Assembly (NCBI GenBank): GCA_910584245.1
Contig: CAJTZF010000017.1
Coordinates: forward strand, 1 to 51,540
Source: an uncultured Eubacterium sp.
GTDB lineage: Bacteria; Bacillota; Clostridia; Lachnospirales; Lachnospiraceae
DNA length: 51,540 bases
Reading direction: 5' to 3'
Numbering within the stretch: the first letter of the stretch is position 1; every line of letters begins with the position of its first letter. Made by a program: the position numbers and the translations under genes. The notes beneath the pieces are model-generated. The model saw only the letters and a program-made list of their open reading frames with translations. It was not told the DNA's origin and searched no databases. Of the stretch, positions 25,350 through 33,999 are shown piece by piece.

Positions 25350-28300
25350 TTAGGAAGAATACCTTGCCTTGGAAGAAATTTTACTTCGCTTTAGCATTTT
25401 TCTATATTTTTTTGCAACTTTCCGGTTCATCTTCACTTTTATTTCCGCATCCGTCTTGTAGAACGCCTGTTTCCCGACACTTGTCAGCTTGAGGGATTTC
25501 AAGATGACGGATTTCAAACTCTTACAGTTGGCAAATGCCTTTTTCCCAATCTTTTTAATGTTTCTTCCAATCGTTACCTTGGTTATTCTCTTGCCGGAAC
25601 ACGCGTTGCCGGCAATCGAAGTTACGATATATTTTCTACCGGAAACAGTAATCGCATCCGGGATAACAACACTCTTTTTCGACGTGCGCACTTTTTTGAG
25701 CTGGGCGATATCAGAGGATGTAATCTTATATACTAGATTTTTCTTTTCCACCGTTGAGCCCGTCTTAACAGACTTCTTTTCACTGCCCGGCGACATTCCA
25801 GGCACCGCTGGGGCGGACGTCGTCGACGTCGGTAGGACGCCATCCGGTGAAGCAGAAGGTACACCGGATGGCAGCGGGGTCACTACTGGCAGGGATTTGT
25901 CGCCTGTAAGGACATATACGGCCCCGGCTGTTGTCAAAAATTCAAGCGTATCCCCGGATGCCTCCGTTTTTACATACTGCTTATTTGTCTCATCATATAC
26001 GTTCAAGCCGCCAATTCCACTGTACTTAATTTTGCATGGATTTCCGCTATGCGATGTAATCCGGCATTCATTTAAACTGCCGCCTTCCCAGGAAAGATCC
26101 AGCTCAAAGTTCCCTCTCGCCTTGATACCGCTGACGGAACCCGTATCCCAGTCAGATGGGAGCGCCGCCAATGGCTCTATAGAATCACCCTGGCTTTGTA
26201 ACAGCATCTCCGTTATGCCAGAGGATGCGCCGAAATTTCCATCAATCTGATAAGGCGGGTGGGTGTCAAACAGGTTTGCCAGCGTTGAGCCGGTGAGCTG
26301 CTCACTGAGAAGCTTTTTCGCGCGGTCGCCATCCCGCATTCTCGCCCACATATTAATTTTCCACGCCTTGCTCCAGCCCGTTCCGCCGTCGCCGCGCTTT
26401 TCCAATGTAACACGGATTGCCTCCAACATTTCATCGTCCCACTCTGACCTTCCGGCCGTCACATACGTTCCGGGGTGAAGTATAGATACGTGGTTTTGGT
26501 GCCTGTGTTTATCTGAATTCGTAACCTCAAGCGTCGTCTCATCCTTCCACTCAGCCAATTGTCCCCCGAGCCGGTCCGCTTCCGGCATATATAATTTCTG
26601 CTGCGCCTCGGTGATTTCCCTAATTTCAGCATCTCCTTCTTTTCCGAGAACCTGGCTGGCAAGCTTTACTTCCTCAAACAATTCCCATATGATAGCCTGA
26701 TCGCTCGTGCACCCGAGAGAAAACACGCCGTGCTCCGGCGAATAAGAAGGATTGGCGACTAACGTCCCGTCCCGCTCATCCTCCCACAAATTATCCACCC
26801 AGAATAGCGCTGCCTGTAACATAGTATCATAATTTTGCGCCAAAAATTCCTTGTCGCTATTAAATTGGTATTTGTCCCAAATATCCTGACACATCCATGC
26901 CGCAGCCGCCGGAAAATAAAAAGCCGTGGTATAATTGCTCGGGTTTGTATTTCCCCAAATATTATTTTCATGATGGATCACCCAGCCTCTCACATCGGAA
27001 CCATCCTGCTGGCAATAATACTTTTTCGCTGTAACCTTTCCTTTCTCAACCAAACTATTTATATAATCAATTACTGCTGTGTGGCACTCAGTAAGGTTCG
27101 TCTGCTCAGCGAGCCAGTAATTCATCTGCAAGTTGATATTCGTGTGAAAATCCGAATTCCATGCCGGGGCCAGGCCCTGAGCCCAAATACCCTGCAAATT
27201 GGCCGGAAGCACGCTGTTCTCCCTGGAACTGGAAATCAAAAGATACCTTCCATATTGAAAAAATAACATCTCAAGATAACGGTCCTCTTCAGCTGTATTC
27301 TGTTTTCCGTATCCGGTAAGCAGTTCGTCTGTCATCTTATCCGGCATTTCTGGAACATTCAAATCCAGCGTCACGCGGTCAAATAGTCTTTTGTAGTCCT
27401 TTACATGCTCCTCACGCAACCTGTCATACCCCATTTCAGCCGCACCCGCAATAGCATTCTCCACATCATCCAGCGGCTCGCCCGGCTTAAAGTAATCGTA
27501 GGACGCGGCGGAAGCGTCAACCTGGTAGTTCGTACCGGCTCCCATCAAAACCGTGACAGAATCCGCACCCTCAACCGAAAGCGTGGAATCATCAAACTTC
27601 TGGATTGTCCCTCCCTCCGCAATAATTTTAATCTGCTGCGCAAATCTCAGGCCATTGTCCTTCTGGTCCGATGGCCGCCCGGTCATCGTAACGGTTGCCC
27701 TCTCTTCGTCCACATAAATGTCTTTTTTCTTTTGCTCTGACTCTAAAGAGAATTGTTTAGTAATGGCGCCCGGCTGGTCTGCCGTCAGCCTTATGGCAAG
27801 TACATTCGCCGGATTACTTACAAAATACTCCCGGTCATACGTGATTCCGTCCCATGCATAATGCACCGTTTCCACACCGTTGTTTATATCCGATTTACGC
27901 ACGTAGCCGCTATACCCTTCATCCGAACCCGGGGCCGGATCCTTTATTATAATATTTCCAAGCGTCTGGTATGTTCCGAAATTATTTTTCACGCCCTTTA
28001 ACATATCCAGATTTTTAGAAAACACGGAATCTCCCAATAAATCCGTATAATTTTTGGTTACCAGCTTTCCATTGCTGTCAAAATAAGCAGCATCTTTTGA
28101 CGCAAATTCATTTACCATGTCCTGTATGGATTTCCTGACATTTTGAAGCGCAGAATGCACCTCCTCTGAAGTACGGGCGTTATCCCCTCCCGCATAGGAA
28201 GCGTTTGCCCCCGGCCCACCGGACCAGACGGTCTCCTCATTGACCTGTATTTTTTCCGTTCCCACGCCGCCAAACACCATCGCCCCAATCTTTCCATTTC

Positions 28301-28499
28301 CAATCGGAAGCGCCTGCGACTCCCAATCCGTCGCCGGTTCGTCATATTGCAGCTGTAATACCGGTATCTCCCGGCTTTTTGCATAGGGCTCAATACTCCC
28401 TGAAAACGGTATACTCGTCAGCGCCAGCGCACCCACAAGAAAACAGCTGCCAATCCGCCTGCCACAGTTTCCGTTCGTCTTATTTCCTCTCTGTTTCAT
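25350..28499 (-). CDS. Secreted GH95 alpha-L-fucosidase with BspA-like C-terminus
   Basis: Large secreted glycoside hydrolase (1049 aa from 28499, where AAGGAG is 7-8 bases upstream). A signal peptide (RIGSCFLVGALALTSIPFSG) is followed by the GH95 N-terminal beta domain (LPIGNGKIGAMVFG) and an (alpha/alpha)6 barrel. The barrel carries the motifs NINLQMNYWLAE, NPSYSPEHG (general acid Glu) and YQIDGNFGASSGITEML (Asp). These match the catalytic residues of known 1,2-alpha-L-fucosidases. A Pro/Ser/Thr linker (about residues 885-925) joins a leucine-rich BspA-type repeat (KKIGKKAFANCKSLKSVIL) and a strongly basic tail. It probably removes fucose from host mucin glycans or milk oligosaccharides. 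No LPXTG anchor; the basic tail may bind the wall. Divergent from the AraC gene. Confidence 0.92.
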   Translation of the reverse strand: MKQRGNKTNGNCGRRIGSCFLVGALALTSIPFSGSIEPYAKSREIPVLQLQYDEPATDWESQALPIGNGKIGAMVFGGVGTEKIQVNEETVWSGGPGANASYAGGDNARTSEEVHSALQNVRKSIQDMVNEFASKDAAYFDSNGKLVTKNYTDLLGDSVFSKNLDMLKGVKNNFGTYQTLGNIIIKDPAPGSDEGYSGYVRKSDINNGVETVHYAWDGITYDREYFVSNPANVLAIRLTADQPGAITKQFSLESEQKKKDIYVDEERATVTMTGRPSDQKDNGLRFAQQIKIIAEGGTIQKFDDSTLSVEGADSVTVLMGAGTNYQVDASAASYDYFKPGEPLDDVENAIAGAAEMGYDRLREEHVKDYKRLFDRVTLDLNVPEMPDKMTDELLTGYGKQNTAEEDRYLEMLFFQYGRYLLISSSRENSVLPANLQGIWAQGLAPAWNSDFHTNINLQMNYWLAEQTNLTECHTAVIDYINSLVEKGKVTAKKYYCQQDGSDVRGWVIHHENNIWGNTNPSNYTTAFYFPAAAAWMCQDIWDKYQFNSDKEFLAQNYDTMLQAALFWVDNLWEDERDGTLVANPSYSPEHGVFSLGCTSDQAIIWELFEEVKLASQVLGKEGDAEIREITEAQQKLYMPEADRLGGQLAEWKDETTLEVTNSDKHRHQNHVSILHPGTYVTAGRSEWDDEMLEAIRVTLEKRGDGGTGWSKAWKINMWARMRDGDRAKKLLSEQLTGSTLANLFDTHPPYQIDGNFGASSGITEMLLQSQGDSIEPLAALPSDWDTGSVSGIKARGNFELDLSWEGGSLNECRITSHSGNPCKIKYSGIGGLNVYDETNKQYVKTEASGDTLEFLTTAGAVYVLTGDKSLPVVTPLPSGVPSASPDGVLPTSTTSAPAVPGMSPGSEKKSVKTGSTVEKKNLVYKITSSDIAQLKKVRTSKKSVVIPDAITVSGRKYIVTSIAGNACSGKRITKVTIGRNIKKIGKKAFANCKSLKSVILKSLKLTSVGKQAFYKTDAEIKVKMNRKVAKKYRKMLKRSKISSKARYSS

Positions 28500-28570
28500 A
28501 GGCATTCTCCTTGTCATGTGACGGTTTTCCAAACCGTACCTATTTATTTTTTCTACTTTCATTGTACCTG

Positions 28571-28598
28571 TTGCAATTTCATTTTTTTATAGTATAAT
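28571..28598 (+). promoter_or_regulatory. Promoter of the AraC-type regulator
   Basis: TTGCAA (28571-28576), 16-bp spacer, TATAAT (28593-28598). No clear promoter for the divergent fucosidase gene was found; a TACAAT at 28561-28566 on the minus strand lacks a -35 box, as expected for an activator-dependent promoter. Confidence 0.7.
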
Positions 28599-28669
28599 GA
28601 GACATGTTATCCCCATTTCTGTCACATAAACGCAAATTCTCATATCCCACTGCAAGGAGAAACACCGCT

Positions 28670-29524
28670 ATGAAAATAGAAAATTATAGCTTCACGTTTG
28701 AAAACACTATTATTCACGTACCCATGATTAGCTACCGCCATTTTTCAGAGCCGCTTCCGCGCCATTCCCACAGTAAAAATGCATTTGAACTCCACTATGT
28801 TACAGCCGGAAAAGGATCAGTGGTTTTGGGAAATACCGTATATCCCCTTTCCCCGGGCATACTCTATATAACAGGGCCAAATATCGCTCATGAGCAGCTT
28901 CCGGACGAATTGGAACCATTGACTGAATTTGGCCTCTTTTTTATCATATCTGAAATAGATTCCAAAAGCCCCTTAACGAGCTTATTCATAAAAAATACTA
29001 TGTGGCTCGGGGATGCCGGGAAAGAAATTGATACTTTAGTATACACGATTCTCGAGGAAACAACCGACAAAAAACTTGGCTATTCGCAGAAAATCCCGTT
29101 ACTTCTCGCAGAGCTTCTTATCGAATGTGTGCGGATTTTTGCTTCACGCCGCCAATCCGGTGAAAGAAAACGTCCGGCTCCCTCTAAAACACTTAGCGTC
29201 GACCAATTGCAGGAGGAAAACACATTACTCGTAATTGATGAAATTTTTCTCTGCCGGTACGCGGACATCACGCTGGAACAGCTCGCCGGCAATATTGGAC
29301 TGAGCACGCGCCAAACACAGCGCTTACTAAACAAAAATTATAATAAATCCTTTTCTTCCATGAAATTAGAAGCGCGTATGGCCGCCGCTGAAACACTGCT
29401 TCGCAACAGTTCGCTGAAAATAACGGAAATCAGCAACCGAACCGGCTATTCCTCCATAGAACATTTTTCAAATGCCTTTAAGAAATTTTATGGAGTCAGC
29501 CCCGGCCAGTACCGCAAGGGCTAA
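28670..29524 (+). CDS. AraC-family transcriptional regulator
   Basis: Regulator with an N-terminal cupin sensor (HSHSKNAFELHYVTAGKG, about residues 30-50; HEQLPDE) and a C-terminal AraC double helix-turn-helix (about 190-284). The first HTH is LEQLAGNIGLSTRQTQRLL; the second is ITEISNRTGYSSIEHFSNAF, followed by FKKFYGVSPGQYR. The start at 28670 (MKIENYSF) has AAGGAG 10 bases upstream and gives 284 aa, typical for the family; a frame reaching 28604 lacks such a site. It diverges from the GH95 fucosidase gene and probably activates it in response to fucose or a fucosylated glycan. Confidence 0.9.
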   Translation: MKIENYSFTFENTIIHVPMISYRHFSEPLPRHSHSKNAFELHYVTAGKGSVVLGNTVYPLSPGILYITGPNIAHEQLPDELEPLTEFGLFFIISEIDSKSPLTSLFIKNTMWLGDAGKEIDTLVYTILEETTDKKLGYSQKIPLLLAELLIECVRIFASRRQSGERKRPAPSKTLSVDQLQEENTLLVIDEIFLCRYADITLEQLAGNIGLSTRQTQRLLNKNYNKSFSSMKLEARMAAAETLLRNSSLKITEISNRTGYSSIEHFSNAFKKFYGVSPGQYRKG

Positions 29525-29546
29525 CCCATTTTACTAGGTAAATGCT

Positions 29547-29578
29547 GTACAGCGCTGTCTGTACTGTTATTCCTTTTT
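29547..29578 (+). terminator. Possible terminator of the AraC gene
   Basis: GTACAG (29547-29552) pairs with CTGTAC (29559-29564), loop CGCTGT, followed by TGTTATTCCTTTTT. The stem is short and the T run is delayed. Confidence 0.35.
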
Positions 29579-29596
29579 GCAAATAGCAACAAGTAT

Positions 29597-30048
29597 TTGA
29601 ATTACTTTTTGAAAAAATTTGTAACAATCCTAACAACCGCACTTATCTTTTGCATGTGCAGCACAACTGTAGTTTCCGCAAGGCATATGAATAGAAGGAA
29701 TTTTGTGGATGCGGACGGAGATGGCGTTTGTGACAACTATAGCCATAATAGTAACGGCTGCGGAAGACATTCCAACTGTGGAAAAGGATATGTGGATGCG
29801 GACGGAGATGGCATTTGTGACAACATAAAATACACCATCAAGTACAATTTAAACGGCGGAAAAAATAATAAAAAGAACCCCTCATATTATTATAATACAA
29901 CGAAAACCATCAAGCTGAAAAAACCTGCTAAAAAAGGCTATGCGTTCAAGGGTTGGTATACGGATAAGCAATATGGAAAAAAGTGACTGCCATAAGAAAA
30001 GGAAGTTCCGGCCCCAAAATGCTCTATGCAAAATGGCAAAAGAAATAA
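29597..30048 (+). CDS. Secreted calcium-loop / InlB-repeat protein, frameshifted at a slippery site
   Basis: Small exported protein. The signal peptide (FVTILTTALIFCMCSTTVVSA) is followed by two DADGDGxCDN loops (calcium-binding, thrombospondin-3/dockerin-like). An InlB B-type repeat then follows, beginning YTIKYNLNGG and running to FKGWYTDKQYGKK. The zero frame stops at 29984-29986 (129 aa), but the -1 frame continues VTAIRKGSSGPKMLYAKWQKK to a TAA at 30046-30048, exactly the missing end of an InlB repeat. The join is an A AAA AAG heptamer (29977-29983) in the correct register for -1 slippage. The start is a TTG with a poor ribosome binding site, so this may equally be a decaying gene or a homopolymer sequence error. 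Confidence 0.65.
29705..29824 (+). repeat. Two 33-bp direct repeats encoding VDADGDGxCDN
   Basis: 29705-29737 and 29792-29824 differ at one base. Each encodes one DADGDG calcium-type loop; the segment between them encodes a Gly/Cys/His-rich spacer. Confidence 0.85.
29977..29983 (+). other. A AAA AAG slippery heptamer
   Basis: Zero-frame codons GGA AAA AAG TGA contain A AAA AAG followed directly by a stop. A -1 slip yields the conserved continuation of the InlB repeat. A dnaX-like upstream Shine-Dalgarno is not at the usual distance (an AGGG lies about 28 bases upstream). Confidence 0.5.
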
Positions 30049-30058
30049 ATGAGAGTCG

Positions 30059-30118
30059 GGAGTGCGGACGATTTCTTGGACGGGCTAATCTGCTACCCCA
30101 AGACTCCGTCTGTACTCC
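30059..30118. other. Long imperfect hairpin of unknown role
   Basis: GGAGTGCGGACG (30059-30070) pairs with CGTCTGTACTCC (30107-30118) with G-T wobbles. An inner stem TCTTGG/CCAAGA (30074-30079 with 30098-30103) continues it. No T run follows on either strand. Confidence 0.5.
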
Positions 30119-30202
30119 GTAAAACTCATATTTCCTAATGATTTCTTTATTCTGGCTTCCTTGTACCATATAAAATAATTATTTAACATATCTATAAAAT
30201 CT

Positions 30203-30250
30203 GAGATGTTTATACCTGTCCAGTAAGTGTTATAAAACATCTCATTTTTT
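30203..30250. terminator. Bidirectional terminator
   Basis: GAGATGTTTATA (30203-30214) pairs with TATAAAACATCTC (30231-30243), followed by ATTTTTT on the plus strand. On the minus strand, just after the 30249 stop, the stem is followed by AGATTTTAT. Confidence 0.75.
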
Positions 30251-31187
30251 AATCTTCCAAATACTCCTTCGCAGGCAAATCAAAATCCAGTCTGCCAAAC
30301 TTCCTTAGTATGTCCAAATCCCGTATGATAAAATTACTCCCCCAATAATAGTTTCCAATCGTTTGTTCTGCCACACACCACCGCTTGCCATCTGGATGGG
30401 GATTGCTTTGTTCAAATGCATCAAGCTCCTTGTCGGAAGGAAACAGAAACTCGTGCGTACTAAGCAAAGAATCAATGATTGTGTCCAAATTCATATCCAC
30501 AGTGTGTCTGCACTCCGGATAAAAACTGCTTTCGGGCGAACCGACAAAATACACCGGTAACGGCAGCCATGATGGATATGTTGCAGGATCAAATGCACTA
30601 ATATTCAGTGCTATCGGATCGTAATCGGGATATCCGTGGAGAAGAACTTGCCCACATTGTTTATACCGATCTTTCAAACCCTCCGCTCTACAATAGATGT
30701 CGCTTTCCTTATCTGCGTGTTTGAAGATGAAATCCGCGAGGCACTTAGTCACTCCAATATCAGCTTCTACCGCTTTCTTAGAATCATAATGAAACCACGG
30801 CATATGAGGGAAGTCATTATTGCTGGGGATCCCCTGCATCCCCACCCAGCCGTCATCCAATAAATATGCCCCGGAACTCAGATATTTGACGATACCCGCA
30901 ATGATTTTGCTTTTTCTGTCGCTTTCATAATCACCTGTCGTATCCAGATAATCCAGCGCAATGCATACTGTATAGGGAGACGAGTTGGGGTTCCAGTTAT
31001 TGCACTCAATGTTGTGTCCAAAACCTCCGTCTTCATTTTGATAGCTGGACAAAACCAACAAGAAATCGTCGCAACTACCATTTTCAAAAAGGATTTTCCA
31101 TTTCATATAGTCAAGGGGCCTTGCATTGCGGTGAACCAACTTTCTTAAACTCAAAAATTCATCAAGAGATATTTTTTTCAATGTCAT
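30249..31187 (-). CDS. Prenyltransferase-like alpha/alpha-toroid protein
   Basis: About 312 aa, likely an (alpha/alpha) toroid related to prenyltransferase/terpene-cyclase repeats. QNEDGGFGHNIE near residue 55 is a QW-like motif, and DDGWVGMQG (about 120) and PHMPWFHYD (about 135) resemble toroid helices. Proteins of this kind occur next to many accessory loci, but their substrate is unknown. The start is uncertain: ATG 31187 has GAGGTA only 2 bases upstream, while a TTG two codons later has better spacing; a longer frame to 31286 lacks a site. It ends at a strong terminator. It is not clearly coupled to the methyltransferase, which is 850 bases upstream beyond decayed sequence. Confidence 0.72.
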   Translation of the reverse strand: MTLKKISLDEFLSLRKLVHRNARPLDYMKWKILFENGSCDDFLLVLSSYQNEDGGFGHNIECNNWNPNSSPYTVCIALDYLDTTGDYESDRKSKIIAGIVKYLSSGAYLLDDGWVGMQGIPSNNDFPHMPWFHYDSKKAVEADIGVTKCLADFIFKHADKESDIYCRAEGLKDRYKQCGQVLLHGYPDYDPIALNISAFDPATYPSWLPLPVYFVGSPESSFYPECRHTVDMNLDTIIDSLLSTHEFLFPSDKELDAFEQSNPHPDGKRWCVAEQTIGNYYWGSNFIIRDLDILRKFGRLDFDLPAKEYLED

Positions 31188-31551
31188 TACCTCAACTTTC
31201 TTTTTATTTTGATTTATCGTACCACTCCTTGCTACACATTCAAATTTACCAAAAGGCTCTGACTTTCCAATTTTTCTTCGTTCCATTTTTCTGAAAAAAA
31301 TGGAATACGGTTTTGCCTCTTACAACAGCATTAACCGTATACTACGCCATTGAATATAATTCCACATCTTATAATTCGCCAGTAACGGCGCAAAAACTTC
31401 AAGGCTCAGTACAACCGTAACGACCGAGCCTGCGAAACAGTCTGGAAATGAATTTGCATGAAATCCCTCGGTCGTGTAACGCAATGCCAAAAAGCAGATC
31501 GTAAATGCCATCTCCTTTTGGCAAAGATATACCATATTATTCCATATAAAG

Positions 31552-31698
31552 TCAATAGCAATTGCAAAAACCGACGTTTTTTAACACATCTATTATCGCT
31601 TTTATCTCCACTTTAGCCTTATACGGAATAGTGTTATTATCCTCAATAATCTTTTTTAAAGCTTCCTTTAACGCCTTTTCATGTAAATTACCAGCCAT
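31552..31698 (-). CDS. Small helical protein, 48 aa
   Basis: Short gene with a strong AGGAGGGG ribosome binding site 9 bases before the ATG at 31698, and TGA at 31552-31554. The product starts MAGNLHEKALKEALKKIIED and has an amphipathic, Lys/Glu-rich character ending NVGFCNCY. I know no function. It follows the broken GNAT gene by 23 bases. It may be the 3' member of a former operon with it. 31188-31551 otherwise holds only the 5' part of the toroid gene region and a 10-bp imperfect inverted repeat (31421-31428 with 31467-31474). Confidence 0.6.
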   Translation of the reverse strand: MAGNLHEKALKEALKKIIEDNNTIPYKAKVEIKAIIDVLKNVGFCNCY

Positions 31699-31721
31699 TT
31701 ACACATCCCCTCCTCAGCACA

Positions 31722-32006
31722 TCACAACCGACAGACCATAATGTATTCTTCTTTATTTTCGTCAATGACCTCAAACCTATATTCTTTTTCTCTCAGAAAT
31801 TGCAGCATAGCTCCCATAAGTGCTGTACTCCCCATACAGCGACATGGCAAATGAGGGCGTTTCATCATTCATAATACGACCCATACTGCACCTACAATCT
31901 TCTCCCTTATTTCCGCAACGAAACACCAATTATCTTCTTTCCTAAAATCCTCAATATATACTTGCAGCTCTGGCTGTTCAATAATACATTTTAGCGGCTT
32001 GTCCAT
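31722..32006 (-). pseudogene. Broken GNAT N-acetyltransferase
   Basis: Reading across frames reconstructs a GNAT acetyltransferase. IIEQPELQVYIEDFRKEDNW then CFVAEIREKIVGAVW comes in one frame, MNDETPSFAMSLYGEY after a one-base loss near 31882, then GSTALMGAMLQFLREKEY and FEVIDENKEEYIMVCRL in a third frame. Compared with intact family members the first roughly 40 residues, the acetyl-CoA-binding RGYGIG loop and the segment between helix 3 and the last strand are missing. Several frameshifts and deletions make it non-functional. It abuts the methyltransferase stop at 32040. Confidence 0.75.
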
Positions 32007-32039
32007 AAACCTCACATATGTTAATTCAACAAACCGAAT

Positions 32040-32825
32040 TTAATGCTTTTTAAGCTCTGCAATAGCAGCATAATGCAGAATATCAAATTCATTCGGCGCA
32101 ATTTGTCCAAGGAGCGTCATATGCTCTTGTTCCCACATAGAAATCTCTTTCTCGGTAAGTGAAGCGCCGATTCCACGACAAGACTTCATTCTTCCATTCC
32201 AACTTTCACGGGTAAACGGTATTCTTAAAGTAAATTCTTCATGATATACAAGCTCAAAGTTTTCTCTGTAACAATCTGGTATATCTATTGGACGTTTCGT
32301 TTCTCCTGCGCCACTCCAATTTGGATTATATTTTAATACGAGTTTTTCACTGGCTCCTGCAATCTCATCCTCAAACGGCAGCCATGCCATATATAAAACA
32401 AGAATACTTCCCCCTTGCTTCAGCATACGATAAAACTTGGGCATAACAGTTTTGTGGTTGAAATACCAAAAACACTGGCATGCTGTAATTACATCAAAAG
32501 AGTTATCCGAAAAATTTATATCCTCTGTTGATATAACATGATAATCTATATCCATACCCTTCGAGAGAATTTTCGCTTGTTCGATCTGGTTTTCTGAAAT
32601 ATCCGTAGCCGTCCACTTCGCCCCATACTGGTACATATGTCTAGGTAGAACCCCTGTTCCTGTTCCGATGTCAAGGACACATTGTCCGTCTAAGCATAAT
32701 TTACGATCAACAATTCTTTGATAAAACTCTTTCGGATAAATGTCACGGAATTTTGCATAATCGAAAGATGTTTCCCCCCAGTCAAAGGGATTTCCGCTAT
32801 CTATATCTCTGTTTATTATCTTCAT
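32040..32825 (-). CDS. Class I SAM-dependent methyltransferase
   Basis: Cytoplasmic methyltransferase of 261 aa with the Rossmann motif I VLDIGTGTGVLPRH (about residues 50-63). An acidic residue ends strand 2 (ATDISENQIEQA), motif II DVITACQCFWYF follows, then MLKQGGSILV. The C-terminal half (about 150-261) is a cap resembling UbiE/Coq5-type small-molecule methyltransferases. The ATG at 32825 has GAGGAAG about 8 bases upstream. It follows the DUF3795 gene by about 57 bases and may be co-transcribed with it. The substrate cannot be told from sequence. It lies in a decayed island between the recombinase stub and a broken acetyltransferase. Confidence 0.87.
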   Translation of the reverse strand: MKIINRDIDSGNPFDWGETSFDYAKFRDIYPKEFYQRIVDRKLCLDGQCVLDIGTGTGVLPRHMYQYGAKWTATDISENQIEQAKILSKGMDIDYHVISTEDINFSDNSFDVITACQCFWYFNHKTVMPKFYRMLKQGGSILVLYMAWLPFEDEIAGASEKLVLKYNPNWSGAGETKRPIDIPDCYRENFELVYHEEFTLRIPFTRESWNGRMKSCRGIGASLTEKEISMWEQEHMTLLGQIAPNEFDILHYAAIAELKKH

Positions 32826-32882
32826 ATCATATCTTCCTCAATTGTATTTTTCTTTGTATGCAGCCTTCCGATAAACAAGAAG

Positions 32883-33317
32883 TTATCTTCTCTTATACAC
32901 GACTATCTGTGGCTCCGACCCATTGCATCCATATTCACACACAAGAAGATATTTATCATCTGCAGCAATGCCATAGCATCTATTACTGCCGGGGATTTCG
33001 ATCTGATTTCCCCAATAAACACGATTATCTTCCAGCAATTTAACAGATTGCCCATTTGTCAATGGGTACTCCAAATTAATGTAAAATCCATTCAACAAAT
33101 CAAGGTCGTTTACCTGTAAACCTTGGATTTCAAGAGCGTTAATTTCTTCCATCAACGTTTCTTTCATCTTTTTGAACGCCTCAAAACCACCTCGTTTGAT
33201 GCACTCTGCCGCAATGCACGTTCCTCCAAAGGGATGTCCATCTGATTTTACGCAGCCACCACAATCATCTCTCCTATTACATTCGTCACAACATTCGGCT
33301 CCACAAATTGATAACAT
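32883..33317 (-). CDS. DUF3795 cysteine-rich protein
   Basis: 144 aa with an N-terminal Cys-rich module typical of DUF3795: ICGAECCDECNRRDDCGGC and a later CIAAECIKRGG (residues 4-43), eight or more cysteines likely binding zinc or an iron-sulfur cluster. The C-terminal half (about 70-144) looks like a separate beta-rich domain with LLVCEYGCNGSEPQIVV at the end. The ribosome binding site AGGAGGTGA precedes the ATG. It lies immediately downstream of the recombinase stub, with 11 bases between, which marks it as probable island cargo. The role of the family is not established. Confidence 0.82.
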   Translation of the reverse strand: MLSICGAECCDECNRRDDCGGCVKSDGHPFGGTCIAAECIKRGGFEAFKKMKETLMEEINALEIQGLQVNDLDLLNGFYINLEYPLTNGQSVKLLEDNRVYWGNQIEIPGSNRCYGIAADDKYLLVCEYGCNGSEPQIVVYKRR

Positions 33318-33328
33318 AAACTCACCTC

Positions 33329-33999
33329 CTAAAACCTCAAATCTTCAGTTTTCAAATTACTTAAATTCACTAACCATACAAAATGATTACTACCCATCGG
33401 TATTATCCTTGCAATAAATTTTTCTACTATATCATTATCTATTTTAGGCTTGGAAAAGTCAATCACATTTTTAAGTGTTTCATTTATCTTGTCCCAATTC
33501 AATCCGGTCTTCGGTGGTGTTTTCTCTTCCTTTTTTTGTTCCTGCAATTGCCTTTCATAACATGATAACTCCTTATTGAGTTTATTTCGTCTGCTTTGAT
33601 ATTCTTCTATAGAGATATCTCCTTCTGTTCTCAAATCAATAAGGTTACTTATCTTTTCCTCTGTTTTGGCAATCTTTTTCTGGATAGTAAATAATTCTGC
33701 TCCCTTCCCACTGTCTGCCTGATAGCGTTTTTGCAAAATTGAACACGCCTCCTGTATGACACTGCTTTTATCCTGCCATATTTTCTCTAACAGCATTTTG
33801 CACATGACCTCTAATTTCCAGTCAGAAACCATTGGCATCTCACAATATCCGGTATCATCGAGCCCTTGATCTCTCCGCTTTTTCGCCGAACCATTATTAA
33901 TCCTATTATAACATTCATAGCCATATGTCCATTCTTTGTATTTGTTTTTATGCCATCGGTTTTTCCTGAATCTGGAGCCACAGGCACAACGAAGATTAC
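33329..33999 (-). pseudogene. Serine recombinase C-terminal stub
   Basis: The frame holds the zinc beta-ribbon of a large serine recombinase (GNLRCACGSRFRKNRW, then YGYECYNRIN and DTGYC) followed by its coiled-coil tail (QKKIAKTEEKISNLIDLRTE) to the C-terminus at 33329. The resolvase catalytic domain and the rest of the recombinase domain are absent. Reading upstream in this frame, a stop comes directly before the ribbon, where sequence of the surface-protein gene begins. The break is therefore at about 33996-34001. It is the remnant of an integrative element whose left part was lost or replaced. Confidence 0.85.

Noticed and set aside
25489..26250. A 253-codon open frame antisense to the fucosidase C-terminus
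   Set aside because: Composition follows from the opposite strand; no ribosome binding site or promoter.
28500..28600. A constitutive promoter for the fucosidase gene
   Set aside because: TACAAT is present, but no acceptable -35 box; left open as an activator-dependent promoter.
31320..31535. A 71-codon minus-strand open frame with a 10-bp imperfect inverted repeat inside
   Set aside because: No usable ribosome binding site and no recognisable motif; the repeat is too short to call a mobile element end.
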